Shown piece after piece: positions 18,856-26,447 of a DNA stretch of 64,000 nucleotides. Numbering within the stretch: the first letter of the stretch is position 1; every line of letters begins with the position of its first letter. The translations under genes were made by a program, and so were the position numbers. Under the pieces are notes generated by a model, which saw only the letters and a list, made by a program, of their open reading frames with translations, searched no databases and had not been told where the DNA came from. The DNA is taken from NCBI RefSeq assembly GCF_042653925.1, contig NZ_JBHSFQ010000006.1, positions 124,001 to 188,000 of the forward strand, written 5' to 3'. The DNA is from Nocardiopsis_B mangrovi. Its GTDB lineage: Bacteria; Actinomycetota; Actinomycetes; Streptosporangiales; Streptosporangiaceae.

Positions 18856-19475
18856 CCCCGATGGCCCACGATCGCGCGACCGCCGATTCCATGACCGCCG
18901 CCCCGTGGGCGGAGCAGGTGGCGAGCGCCGCCGACACCTGCCTGGCGGCCCTCCTGCCGGCGGCCGGCCGCGACTGGTCGCGGCCCGCCGGCGGCCTCGA
19001 CTGGACCTGCCGCCACACCCTCGACCACCTCGCGCTGGGCCTGGTCGGCTATGCGGGCCTGCTCATCGCCCGCCCCACCGACCGCTACATCACCCTGTTC
19101 GCCTCCCTCGACCCCGAGGCGCCCGTCGCGACCTGCCTGGAGGGCGTCCGCATCGCGGCCTCCCTCCTGGCCGCCACGGTCCGCGGCACCGGCGCCGACG
19201 CCCGGGCCTGGCACCCCTGGGGCCGTTCCGACGCCTCCGGGTTCGCCGCCATGGGCGTCACCGAGCTGGTCGTGCACACCTACGACATCACCCGCGCCTT
19301 CGGCGGCGCCTGGGCCCCGCCCGACGACCTCGCCGCCGCGGCCCTGGAGCGCCTCTTCCGGGACGCCCCGGCCGGCCACCGGCCCGGCGACGCCCTGCTG
19401 TGGTGCACCGGCCGCACCGACCTGCCCGGGCTGCCCCGGCGTACGCGGTGGCGCTGGGACGGCACGGTGCGCTGA
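18852..19475 (+). CDS. DinB/maleylpyruvate-isomerase-like metal-dependent protein
   Basis: 207 aa from GTG 18852, which overlaps the previous stop and has AAGGG six bases upstream; ATG 18861 is also in frame. It looks like a four-helix bundle, with His residues at the metal-site positions of the DinB_2/MDMPI family: CRHTLDHLALGL and VTELVVHTYDITRA. Relatives use mycothiol or other thiols for transfer or isomerisation. Coupling to the imine-reductase-like gene suggests they share a pathway. The substrate is unknown. Confidence 0.7.
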   Translation: MTPMAHDRATADSMTAAPWAEQVASAADTCLAALLPAAGRDWSRPAGGLDWTCRHTLDHLALGLVGYAGLLIARPTDRYITLFASLDPEAPVATCLEGVRIAASLLAATVRGTGADARAWHPWGRSDASGFAAMGVTELVVHTYDITRAFGGAWAPPDDLAAAALERLFRDAPAGHRPGDALLWCTGRTDLPGLPRRTRWRWDGTVR

Positions 19476-19498
19476 GCCCGGCACCCGGCGCGTGTGGG

Positions 19499-19504
19499 TA
19501 GAGT
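19499..19504 (+). promoter_or_regulatory. -10 hexamer TAGAGT for leaderless spoIIM-like mRNA
   Basis: TAGAGT lies 7 bases before GTG 19512, and no Shine-Dalgarno site is present, so the mRNA probably starts at the start codon. Confidence 0.45.
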
Positions 19505-19511
19505 CCGTGGC

Positions 19512-20507
19512 GTGGAACTCGACGTCTTCGCCGCCGCGCACAAGCCCGACTGGGACCGCCTGGAGCGGCTGGTGCGCCGGCGCCGCAGGCTCACCGGGGC
19601 CGAGACCGACGAACTCGTCGAGCTCTACCAGCGGGTGTCCACCCACCTCTCCGTGGTCCGCTCCTCCGGGCAGGACCCCATCCTCACCGGGTGGCTGTCG
19701 GGCCTCGTGGCGCGGGCCCGCTCGGCGGTCACGGGGGCCCACGCGCCCGCCTGGCGCGACATCCTGAACTTCTTCACCCGCTCGTTCCCCGCTGTGCTGT
19801 ACAGGACGCGGTGGTGGTGGATCGCCGCGTCGCTGGGCACGGTGGCGTTCTCGACCGCGATCGGCGTGTGGATCGCCACCGACCCGGCGGTGCAGAGTGC
19901 CATGGGGACCCCGGAGTCGATCCGCGCCTATGTCGAGAACGACTTCGCCAACTACTACGTGGAGCACCCGGGGGCGTCGTTCGCCGCGCAGGTGTGGACC
20001 AACAACGCCTGGGCCGCCGCCCAGGCGCTGGTGCTGGGGGTGTTCCTCTGCCTGCCGACCGTCTACGTCCTGGCGCTCAACGGCGCCAACCTGGGCGCGG
20101 CGGGCGGCCTGATGTTCGCCCACGGCAAGGGCGACGTCTTCTTCGGGCTGATCCTGCCGCACGGCCTGCTGGAGCTGACCGCGGTGTTCGTGGCGGCCGG
20201 GGTGGGCCTCAAACTCGGCTGGACCCTCATCGCACCCGGCCCGCGCCCCCGCCTCCAGGCCCTCGGCGAGGAGGCGCGCCCCGCAATCGGGGTGGCGCTC
20301 GGCCTGGTGCTGGTCCTGTTCATCTCGGGGCTGATCGAGGGCTTCGTCACCGGCTGGGTCCACACCACCTGGCTGCGCATCGGCATCGGCGTCGTGGCGG
20401 AGGTCCTGTTCCTCGCCTACGTCTACACCCTCGGCCGCCGCGCCCACCGGGAGGGAGAGACCGGCGACATCGAAGGCCGCCCCCAGACGGCCCCCGTGGC
20501 GGGCTGA
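19512..20507 (+). CDS. stage II sporulation protein M family (SpoIIM-like) membrane protein
   Basis: 331 aa. The N-terminal 95 residues are soluble and helical (ELDVFAAAHKPDWDRLERLV). Five or so membrane helices follow, with the SpoIIM/DUF95 blocks TNNAWAAAQALVLGVFLCLP, NGANLGAAGGLMFAHGKG and ILPHGLLELTAVFVAAGVGL. In Bacillus SpoIIM takes part in septal peptidoglycan remodelling during engulfment; in actinobacteria, which do not engulf, the role is unknown. It usually pairs with the RDD gene. Here the two are separated by a regulator and two enzyme genes. Confidence 0.87.
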   Translation: MELDVFAAAHKPDWDRLERLVRRRRRLTGAETDELVELYQRVSTHLSVVRSSGQDPILTGWLSGLVARARSAVTGAHAPAWRDILNFFTRSFPAVLYRTRWWWIAASLGTVAFSTAIGVWIATDPAVQSAMGTPESIRAYVENDFANYYVEHPGASFAAQVWTNNAWAAAQALVLGVFLCLPTVYVLALNGANLGAAGGLMFAHGKGDVFFGLILPHGLLELTAVFVAAGVGLKLGWTLIAPGPRPRLQALGEEARPAIGVALGLVLVLFISGLIEGFVTGWVHTTWLRIGIGVVAEVLFLAYVYTLGRRAHREGETGDIEGRPQTAPVAG

Positions 20508-20599
20508 CGGCCCTCCACCGCCGGCCGGCCGGCCCGGCGGATGCGGGCGGGAACCGATCGTGGGTGACGCGGGAGCCGGTGCCGTACTAGCCTGCGGCC

Positions 20600-20992
20600 G
20601 TGTGCCGTTACGCGATCCCCCACAAGTGCCACTTCGTGTGCCTCCCGTGCCGCGCGGCGTTCAAGCAGGAGGCGCGCGGGGAGTCCGCGCACCCGTGTCC
20701 CCGGTGCCGCGGGCCGATGACCGACGCCGGCCCCGATCTGGCGGTGCCGCCGCGGCGCGACACGAGGGCGTGGCGGGCCCTTGAGGCCACGCTCCGCGCC
20801 GGGATCACCTTCCACTCCTGCGGCTGCGGCGGACCCGGATACCGGCCCCGAACGTGGCCGCAGGTCCGGGAGCGCCGGGAGGCCGCACGGCGGCTGGGCG
20901 TTGCCGAGTACGCCGTCCTCCAACGCTGGGACCCGTGGGAGGCGGACTCCGCCGAGCGCTCCGACCGGCCACGGCCGCCGGCCGGCGGATAG
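20600..20992 (+). CDS. conserved zinc-ribbon hypothetical protein
   Basis: 130 aa. It begins VCRYAIPHKCHFVCLPCRAA and has CPRCRGPM, together a CxxC...CxxC zinc ribbon, then AGITFHSCGCGGPGYRPRTW with three further Cys/His. Homologues of this layout are common in Streptomyces as uncharacterised proteins. TAGCCT at 20588-20593 lies 6 bases before the GTG, so the mRNA is probably leaderless. Nucleic-acid binding is possible but not shown. Confidence 0.72.
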   Translation: MCRYAIPHKCHFVCLPCRAAFKQEARGESAHPCPRCRGPMTDAGPDLAVPPRRDTRAWRALEATLRAGITFHSCGCGGPGYRPRTWPQVRERREAARRLGVAEYAVLQRWDPWEADSAERSDRPRPPAGG

Positions 20993-21015
20993 GGGGCACT
21001 GTGTACGGTCGGGGC

Positions 21016-21699
21016 ATGGGCGGCGATGACGACGGCCTCCTCGCCGAACAGGCCGCCTACTACCGGGCCGGGGCGGCGCAGTACGACCGGCCCTATGCCG
21101 AGCGTGCGGATCTGCGGAGGCTGTTGGCCGTGGCCGACGACCTCCCGATCGCCGGGGACGTGCTGGAGCTCGCCTGCGGAACGGGCCAGTGGACCCCGCT
21201 GCTCGCCGCGCGGGCGCGATCGGTGACCGCGCTCGATACGGCGGCCGAGGCGCTCGGCCTCGCCCGTGCCCGCACCGCGTCCCCGCGGGTCCGGTTCGTC
21301 CAGGCCGACGTGTTCGAGTGGGAGCCGCCGCGGCGCTACGACACGGTGTTCTTCGCGTTCTGGCTCTCTCATGTCCCGCCGGCGCGGCTGCCCGGCTTCT
21401 GGAACACCGTCGCCGGGATGCTCGCCCCGGGCGGCAGAGCGGTCTTCGTCGACGACGGCCCCGCCGGCGCCGCGGAGGAGGAGGTCCTCGCGGACCAGCC
21501 CGTCCCGGCGGTGGTGCGCCGACTCGACGACGGCAGCCGGTACCGCATCGTGAAGGTGTTCCACGATGCCCGGGCGCTCGCGGACGACCTCCGGGCGTTG
21601 GGGTGGACGGCCGACGTCCGCACGGTGGAGGGCGGCTTCATCGTCGGCACCGCGGAGCCGCCCGCCGGGGACGGCGGCGCATCGGGCGGCGGCGCGTAG
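21016..21699 (+). CDS. class I SAM-dependent methyltransferase
   Basis: 227 aa. The Rossmann methyltransferase core carries motif I DVLELACGTGQWTPLLAA (about 51-68), the acidic loop end ALDTAAEAL, motif II/III VRFVQADVFEWE and the post-motif FFAFWLSHVPPARL and MLAPGGRAVFVDD. TACGGT at 21004-21009 is 6 bases before ATG 21016, with no ribosome site, again suggesting a leaderless mRNA. The acceptor substrate is unknown. Confidence 0.85.
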   Translation: MGGDDDGLLAEQAAYYRAGAAQYDRPYAERADLRRLLAVADDLPIAGDVLELACGTGQWTPLLAARARSVTALDTAAEALGLARARTASPRVRFVQADVFEWEPPRRYDTVFFAFWLSHVPPARLPGFWNTVAGMLAPGGRAVFVDDGPAGAAEEEVLADQPVPAVVRRLDDGSRYRIVKVFHDARALADDLRALGWTADVRTVEGGFIVGTAEPPAGDGGASGGGA

Positions 21700-21768
21700 G
21701 CGTCCGCCGCCGGCCCGCCGGGTCGCCTCTCGTGGCGGTGGACGACACCGGCGGGCCCTGCGGGGGTG

Positions 21769-22818
21769 CTAGGCGGGCACGGCCTCCAGCACGGAGACGA
21801 CGGACGCGGAAGGCGACACGTCGACGAGCTTCAGGCCCGCCTGCTCGAACAGGGCGCGGAACTCGTCGGCGCTGCGCTCGCGCCCGGTCGCCAGCGCCAT
21901 CATGTTCAGGTCCATCATCGGCGCCAGCCCCGGCGTGCCCACCTCTTCGACGAGGAGTTCCATCACCAGCACACGGCCACCGGGTTCGAGCGCCTCCCGG
22001 CAGTTGCGCAGGATGCGTACGCACGCGTCGTCGTCCCAGTCGTGCAGGACGAACTTCAACAGGTGCACATCCCCGGCCGGCACCTTCTCGAAGAAGTCGC
22101 CGCCGATGAAGGCGAACTGGTCCGAGACACCCAGGCGCGCCGCGGAGGCGTCGGCCTCGACGCCGACGTGCGGGAGGTCGAGCACGATCCCGGTCAGCCC
22201 GGGATGCCTCTGCAGGAGGGTCTGGACGAGGTTGCCGCCGGAGCCGCCGACATCCACGGCGGTCTCGGTGCCCTTGAGGCGGATCACGTCGGCCAGTTGG
22301 TGGGCGAGGTTGTGCGTCATCGCGGACATGGCGTTGGTGAACACCCCGGCCTCGCCGGGATTGGCGGATAGCCAGTCGAAGAACGGAGCGTCGAGAGCGG
22401 CCTCCGCCTGGGTGGTGCCGGCCCGTACCGCATCGGCCAGCCGCCCCCATGGCAGCCAGTGCGATTCGGCCCCGCCCCATAGCGCCAGGTCGCGCAGTGA
22501 ACCGGGGGCGTCGGAGCGCAAGGTGTCGAGGAGGGGCGTACCGGCGAAGCGGCTCCCGTCCGTCGATGTGGCCAGGCCGAGGGAAGCGCACGCCCGCAGG
22601 AAGCGGAACGTCGTATCGGGGTCCAGCGACTCCGCCTCGGCGACCTGGGCGGCGGTCGCCCCGTCCGGATGCAGATGGTCGGCGATGCGCAATTCGGCCG
22701 CTGTCCGCACGACCTGGGTGACCCAGTACCCGGTCATCATCTGGATCATCCGCCCTGTGTCGTCCGCCGGCGCTTCGGCTGAACCGGCCGCGACGAACTG
22801 GCGTTCGAACAGTGTCAT
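21769..22818 (-). CDS. O-methyltransferase (dimerisation domain plus Methyltransf_2)
   Basis: 349 aa, close to the 340-350 usual for the family. Residues 20-105 form the winged-helix dimerisation domain (MTGYWVTQVVRTAAELRIAD). The catalytic domain has SAM motif DVGGSGG (189-195), VLDLPHV (212-218) and VLHDWDDD with catalytic His259. Relatives methylate phenolic polyketides such as anthracyclines and tetracenomycin. No polyketide genes are near, so this may be a stand-alone tailoring or resistance enzyme. The start ATG 22818 follows AAAAGG. Confidence 0.9.
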   Translation of the reverse strand: MTLFERQFVAAGSAEAPADDTGRMIQMMTGYWVTQVVRTAAELRIADHLHPDGATAAQVAEAESLDPDTTFRFLRACASLGLATSTDGSRFAGTPLLDTLRSDAPGSLRDLALWGGAESHWLPWGRLADAVRAGTTQAEAALDAPFFDWLSANPGEAGVFTNAMSAMTHNLAHQLADVIRLKGTETAVDVGGSGGNLVQTLLQRHPGLTGIVLDLPHVGVEADASAARLGVSDQFAFIGGDFFEKVPAGDVHLLKFVLHDWDDDACVRILRNCREALEPGGRVLVMELLVEEVGTPGLAPMMDLNMMALATGRERSADEFRALFEQAGLKLVDVSPSASVVSVLEAVPA

Positions 22819-23267
22819 CTGATGCCCTTTTCGAATGGGGAGCTCCGACGGGTCACCCCTGCTCGCCCTGGACGGTGTCACATGCGGGAGCGGCGGGGGC
22901 ACGCGTCGGCGAACAGGCGCCGCCCCGCCCCGGCAGGCTCCCTTCGGTGTCCGGTGAGTGCGGTCACTGCCGTGCGGACGCGTCGGTAGGGGATCAGTCG
23001 ACACTATGCCGTAACGGCACAGACAACCCGAAACGGCGCGTGTTGCCATTTGTGATCCAGTCGTCACCGCCGCCGCCCGGTCCGGCCACGCGGGGAGAGG
23101 CCGCGGCCGGGCCGCAGTGGTCTGGCCCGCTGCGCGCGCCGGTGGCGGGCCGAGGGCCCGGGCCGGCCGCCTCCGGTGGCGATGGCCGTGGGGCCGCCGG
23201 TGCGGGGGCGGAAGAGGACGGCGGTGCCGACCGTGCGGTGGCCCGCAGACCTTTCGGGAAGAAGGAC
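22819..23267. other. 449-base gene-free stretch with promoter region
   Basis: No convincing gene is seen. About 180 bases before the O-methyltransferase start it holds an AT-richer patch with a perfect palindrome and TAGTGT read on the minus strand, probably that gene's promoter. The part near 23090-23260 is extremely GC-rich and downstream of the next minus-strand gene. Confidence 0.5.
23007..23019. promoter_or_regulatory. palindromic operator candidate TGCCGT-A-ACGGCA
   Basis: A perfect 6+1+6 palindrome sits next to TAGTGT (minus strand, 23001-23006), a possible -10 element for the O-methyltransferase gene. A repressor site is the simplest reading. No regulator gene lies beside it. Confidence 0.4.
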
Positions 23268-23678
23268 CTAGCGCCTTCGGCGCAGCACCGCCCAGAGGAC
23301 CGCGCCGCTCGTGGCGACGGCGGCCGCGGAATGGGCGGCCGCGGTTCCCGGCCCTGAGCCGTCCAGGGCAATGGACAGGAGCAGGGCCGTCGCGACCGCG
23401 GCCAACGGCCCCGCCGCGGCCGTCGCGGCGGCCCCCGGGCGGCCCATGCGCGCGGAGTTGCGCGCGAGCGCCGCGCCGAGACCGACCGCCGCGGCGACGA
23501 CCGCGGCCATGCCCAGCAGGGCGACCACCTCTACGGTGCCGACCTCGGGCCGCTGCACGGCAGGGGAGGGTGGGGCCAGCGTCGCGGCGACCATACCCGT
23601 CGCCAGGTATCCCACGAGGGTCACCACCCAGCCGCCGACGACGATGGCGGCGGCCCATCCGGCGTGTTTCACGGTCAT
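23268..23678 (-). CDS. small four-helix membrane protein, unknown function
   Basis: 136 aa, four predicted membrane helices (about 8-32, 50-70, 82-104, 110-130) and a short Arg tail (LRRRR). It resembles the loose DUF6069-like class of actinobacterial membrane proteins, but there is no decisive motif. GGAG lies 9 bases before ATG 23678. It follows the prepilin-like gene by 57 bases and may share its transcript. Confidence 0.6.
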   Translation of the reverse strand: MTVKHAGWAAAIVVGGWVVTLVGYLATGMVAATLAPPSPAVQRPEVGTVEVVALLGMAAVVAAAVGLGAALARNSARMGRPGAAATAAAGPLAAVATALLLSIALDGSGPGTAAAHSAAAVATSGAVLWAVLRRRR

Positions 23679-23735
23679 CCTCGTGTACTCCGTCCTCGGT
23701 CCCTCGCCGGTCGCGACCCGTCCCCGTCGCCCGCG

Positions 23736-25178
23736 TCACTCGCGCTGGGACACGCACGCCGGGAACTCCACGAACCCACGGGTGCCGCCGGGGCGCGGGG
23801 CGCCGAGGAACTCCGCCTCCACCGTGTCCGCCTCGGACGACTCGACGGTGACCTTGGCCCCCAGGCCCAGGCCGAGGGCCACCCGCCCGCCGAAGGTGTC
23901 GGAGTCCATCGTCCGCACCTGGGTGGTGTTGGCGACCGTCGCCTGCTCGTACATCAGCCGCTCGAAGTCGCCCGCGCCCGGCGGCGGCTCGGTGAGCAGG
24001 GAGTCGCCGTCGTCGAAGAGCTGGCTGAACGCGAGGGACGGCATCCCCGTCGTCCCCTCCTCGCGCAGGTACTCCTCGGCGATCGCCTGTTCCTCGGGGG
24101 TGTCCAGGGTGATGGTGGTGCGGGTCTCCTGGAGGGTGCTGTCGCCGTCGCGGCCCTTCAGCCCGCCCTTGCCGTTGTTCCCGCGCCCGCCGAGGCGGTC
24201 CTTGCTGATCAGCGTGTCCTCGACCGTGGTGGTGTACACGATCTCGACCGGACGCCCATCGGCGTCGCGCATGACCCGCACCCCCCCTGTCCAGTTCGTC
24301 AGGTCCTCGGACCCGGCCCCGGCGATCTCGGTGCCGACCCCGAGCTGACCGTCGAACTGGTAGGTGGTCCCGGTGAGCACGTTGTCGGGGTCGCGGCGGT
24401 CGGTGCGGTGAGCGACCTGCGCTCCTACCCGGAACTTGCCGTTGAGCCCGGTGCCGATGTCGAAGTACTGCTCGCCCTCGGAGGTCTTCACCCCCGCGCC
24501 CGTCTCGGCGTTCGCGCCCGCCTCCAGGCGGAGGGTCGCGGTGGTGATGCCGGGGTCGGGGATCTCCGGGGGCGGGTTGAGCCAGTAGTAGAGGCCCATC
24601 CCCGGGTTGCGGGACATCTGCTCCATGGCGGTCTGGTTCTCGATGATGTCGTCCTTGAAGGTCATCGCCTGCTCGCGGTCGTCGAAGACCCAGGTGTCGC
24701 CGACCCCCGCCCGGAGGTAGGCGCCGATCTTGGCCTCGGCGCCGAGCTGGAGGTGGTCGCCGCCCTCACCCTTGACCTGGAACGCCTTGCCCTCGACACC
24801 CAGTTCGAAGTTGTGCGGCAGCAGGGTGAGCCGGTAGGTGCCGTCCGCCATCTGCTGTTCCATGAACGAGTACTCGTCGCCGAATTTGAAGATGCCGACG
24901 TACATGGAGTACCCGGCGCGCTCCTGGAGCTGGTAGACCTCGCAGCGGGGCGGGATGAAGTCCTCATCGCGCGGTGCGTCGGCCTGCTCGTCACCCGGGC
25001 GCGGGCAGTCGCCCTGGGTGACCACGCAGAGCGCGTATTCGATGAAGTCGGATATCCGCTGCGGAATGGACGTGAGGAGAAGCGCGCCGATGATGGCGGC
25101 GATGAGCAGGATCACCGCCGCGAATTCCGTGGCCGAGGATCCGCGCTCGCCACGCGGAATCCGGTCGCCGAGGCCCAC
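23736..25178 (-). CDS. large exported protein with prepilin/TadE-like N-terminus
   Basis: 480 aa. The N-terminus RGERGSSATEFAAVILLIAA has the charged leader, Gly, Glu at +5 and hydrophobic helix of Flp/TadE-type prepilins. It is followed by IEYALCVVTQGDCP with two Cys. The remaining 410 residues are soluble, Gly/Asp/Glu/Thr-rich and probably beta-rich, with repeated strand-like stretches (GAEAKIGAYLRAGVG, EAGANAETGAGVK, GRVALGLGLGAKVTVE). True pilins are far shorter. No secretion ATPase or pilus gene is nearby. GTG 25178 follows GGGGGAA. Surface display or a secreted effector are possible; I do not recognise a catalytic site. Confidence 0.75.
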   Translation of the reverse strand: MGLGDRIPRGERGSSATEFAAVILLIAAIIGALLLTSIPQRISDFIEYALCVVTQGDCPRPGDEQADAPRDEDFIPPRCEVYQLQERAGYSMYVGIFKFGDEYSFMEQQMADGTYRLTLLPHNFELGVEGKAFQVKGEGGDHLQLGAEAKIGAYLRAGVGDTWVFDDREQAMTFKDDIIENQTAMEQMSRNPGMGLYYWLNPPPEIPDPGITTATLRLEAGANAETGAGVKTSEGEQYFDIGTGLNGKFRVGAQVAHRTDRRDPDNVLTGTTYQFDGQLGVGTEIAGAGSEDLTNWTGGVRVMRDADGRPVEIVYTTTVEDTLISKDRLGGRGNNGKGGLKGRDGDSTLQETRTTITLDTPEEQAIAEEYLREEGTTGMPSLAFSQLFDDGDSLLTEPPPGAGDFERLMYEQATVANTTQVRTMDSDTFGGRVALGLGLGAKVTVESSEADTVEAEFLGAPRPGGTRGFVEFPACVSQRE

Positions 25179-25604
25179 CGCTTCCCCCTGATCCCCCGAA
25201 CCCGCGGGTTCCCTCGCCCGTGCAAACGGTTCGACAGTACGTGCAGGTCAGAACGTCGAGTAGGCCCACGGGTAGCGGCGGATCTGGGCCCGGAGTGGGC
25301 CCGCGCGGCGGTGTCTACGAGGCTTTCAGCAATCGCTTTCCGACGATCTCCCCAGCTCACATGTGGTGAATGGCGGAATGGGCGGCAGGGGGAGGGCCCA
25401 AGCGAATTGGGCCCTCGTCACCTTCCGTTCGCTTTGGGGAGTATGTCCCGTCGGATCCCATTGCTCAAGACCTCACCGCCTGTTCGCATGGTGCCGGACC
25501 GTCCACGGCGGGGTCGGGGCCGAGGACGGTCCGGCGGGGAGGCGCGGCTCCTGCTTCCCCCTCCGAAGGCAGGTGCGCGCGTGGTCGGTGTGCCGGGGTG
25601 CCGG
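25179..25604. other. 426-base gene-free stretch
   Basis: It lies between two minus-strand genes. It holds the promoter region of the prepilin-like gene, which is less GC-rich (25200-25380), and a strong hairpin described separately. No further gene is supported. Confidence 0.5.
25392..25416 (-). terminator. hairpin, likely terminator of the ATPase gene
   Basis: GAGGGCCCAA pairs perfectly with TTGGGCCCTC across a GCGAA loop (10 base pairs). It lies about 190 bases beyond the ATPase stop and before the prepilin-like gene. No U-tract follows, as is usual in high-GC actinobacteria. Confidence 0.55.
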
Positions 25605-26033
25605 TCAGGCCACGGAGCTCCCGACGGGGCGGCAGGTGAGCGTGAAGGTGACGCCGGTCCGGGGGTGGGGGAGCGGACCCCAGGTGTCGGCTATGTAGTC
25701 GATGAGAGTGATGCCGCGTCCGTGCTGCGCCATGGGGGTGAGGGGGCGAATGAAGGGCAGTGTCCCGCCGGCGGGACATCCTTCGTCGTCGACCTCGATG
25801 GTGATGCGGTGGGCGTCGATCTTCAACGTGACCTTGAAGACGCCCCCGTGGCCGCTCGCCGTGTAGCGGACGGCGTTGGTCGTCGCCTCTGAGACGAGGA
25901 GGACGGCCGAGGCGATCGTGTCGTCGGGGATCTCGAAGCCCTCGTGCGCGGAGAGGACGTCATCCGTCCATTCCCGCACCTTCCGAATCTGGTCGGACCA
26001 CCCGGGGAACCGGCGCTCGTATTCCACTGCCAT
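25605..26033 (-). CDS. ATP-binding protein, HATPase_c_2 (RsbW-like anti-sigma type)
   Basis: 142 aa, one GHKL domain: N box VSEATTNAVRYTASG (about 48-62), G1 VDDEGCP (about 87-93), G2 QHGRGITLIDYIAD (about 108-121). Such proteins are Ser kinases or ATP-dependent binders of anti-anti-sigma factors; many actinobacterial copies stand beside XRE/DUF397 genes without a sigma factor. ATG 26033 follows GAGGGG by 5 bases and its first base overlaps the stop of a possible 31-codon ORF. It diverges from the XRE gene. Confidence 0.88.
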   Translation of the reverse strand: MAVEYERRFPGWSDQIRKVREWTDDVLSAHEGFEIPDDTIASAVLLVSEATTNAVRYTASGHGGVFKVTLKIDAHRITIEVDDEGCPAGGTLPFIRPLTPMAQHGRGITLIDYIADTWGPLPHPRTGVTFTLTCRPVGSSVA

Positions 26034-26128
26034 CACCGCCCCTCGAATCGGAACAGATAAGGACGAATTCGACGCGACCGGGGTCGCTGGAAAACGCCCG
26101 AAGGGGATTTCATGCCGTTAGTCTTCAT
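26033..26128 (-). CDS. possible 31-aa leader peptide upstream of the ATPase gene
   Basis: ATG 26128 has a strong ribosome site (GGGAGG, 9 bases away). The peptide starts MKTNGMKSPSGVF and is basic (RPRSRRIRPYLFRFEGR). Its TGA shares one base with the ATPase ATG (TGATG), an arrangement for translational coupling. It is too short for domain recognition; conservation would decide whether it is real. Confidence 0.4.
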   Translation of the reverse strand: MKTNGMKSPSGVFQRPRSRRIRPYLFRFEGR

Positions 26129-26447
26129 GGATGTGGTCCTCCCTGGTCTCGACAGGTTGAGGGCTGCAGTCCTGGTCGGCGCCCTACGCCGACCAGGACC
26201 ACGTGCGTAGTTCGCGGGTGTGGTCGCCCTGGTCACATGTTCGTGCGCCGTCAAGTAGTTGAGGGCGCCACAGGGCCCACGAGATCGTTCCTCGTTTCGC
26301 TGCTGAGCAGCTTGGGACAACCATGATCCGCCAATAGGACTCCGTGCCAGTGGATCCACAGAAGAGTTAGGAATATTCAGTTTCGGTGGCGGGGGGTCAT
26401 CATCATGTGGTGTGCTTTGAGGGACGGTCAGAATTTGTGGAGGAACC
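26129..26447. other. divergent promoter region, lower GC
   Basis: About 320 bases between the leader ORF and the XRE gene, clearly less GC-rich than the surroundings. It must hold promoters for both directions and contains a 13-bp hairpin. No further gene is seen. Confidence 0.5.
26169..26199. repeat. perfect 13-bp inverted repeat in a divergent promoter region
   Basis: GTCCTGGTCGGCG and its exact complement CGCCGACCAGGAC flank a CCCTA loop. A terminator is not expected between divergent genes, and no U-tract follows on either strand. It could be an operator for the XRE protein, an attenuator in the leader of the ATPase mRNA, or a remnant of a mobile element. Confidence 0.6.
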
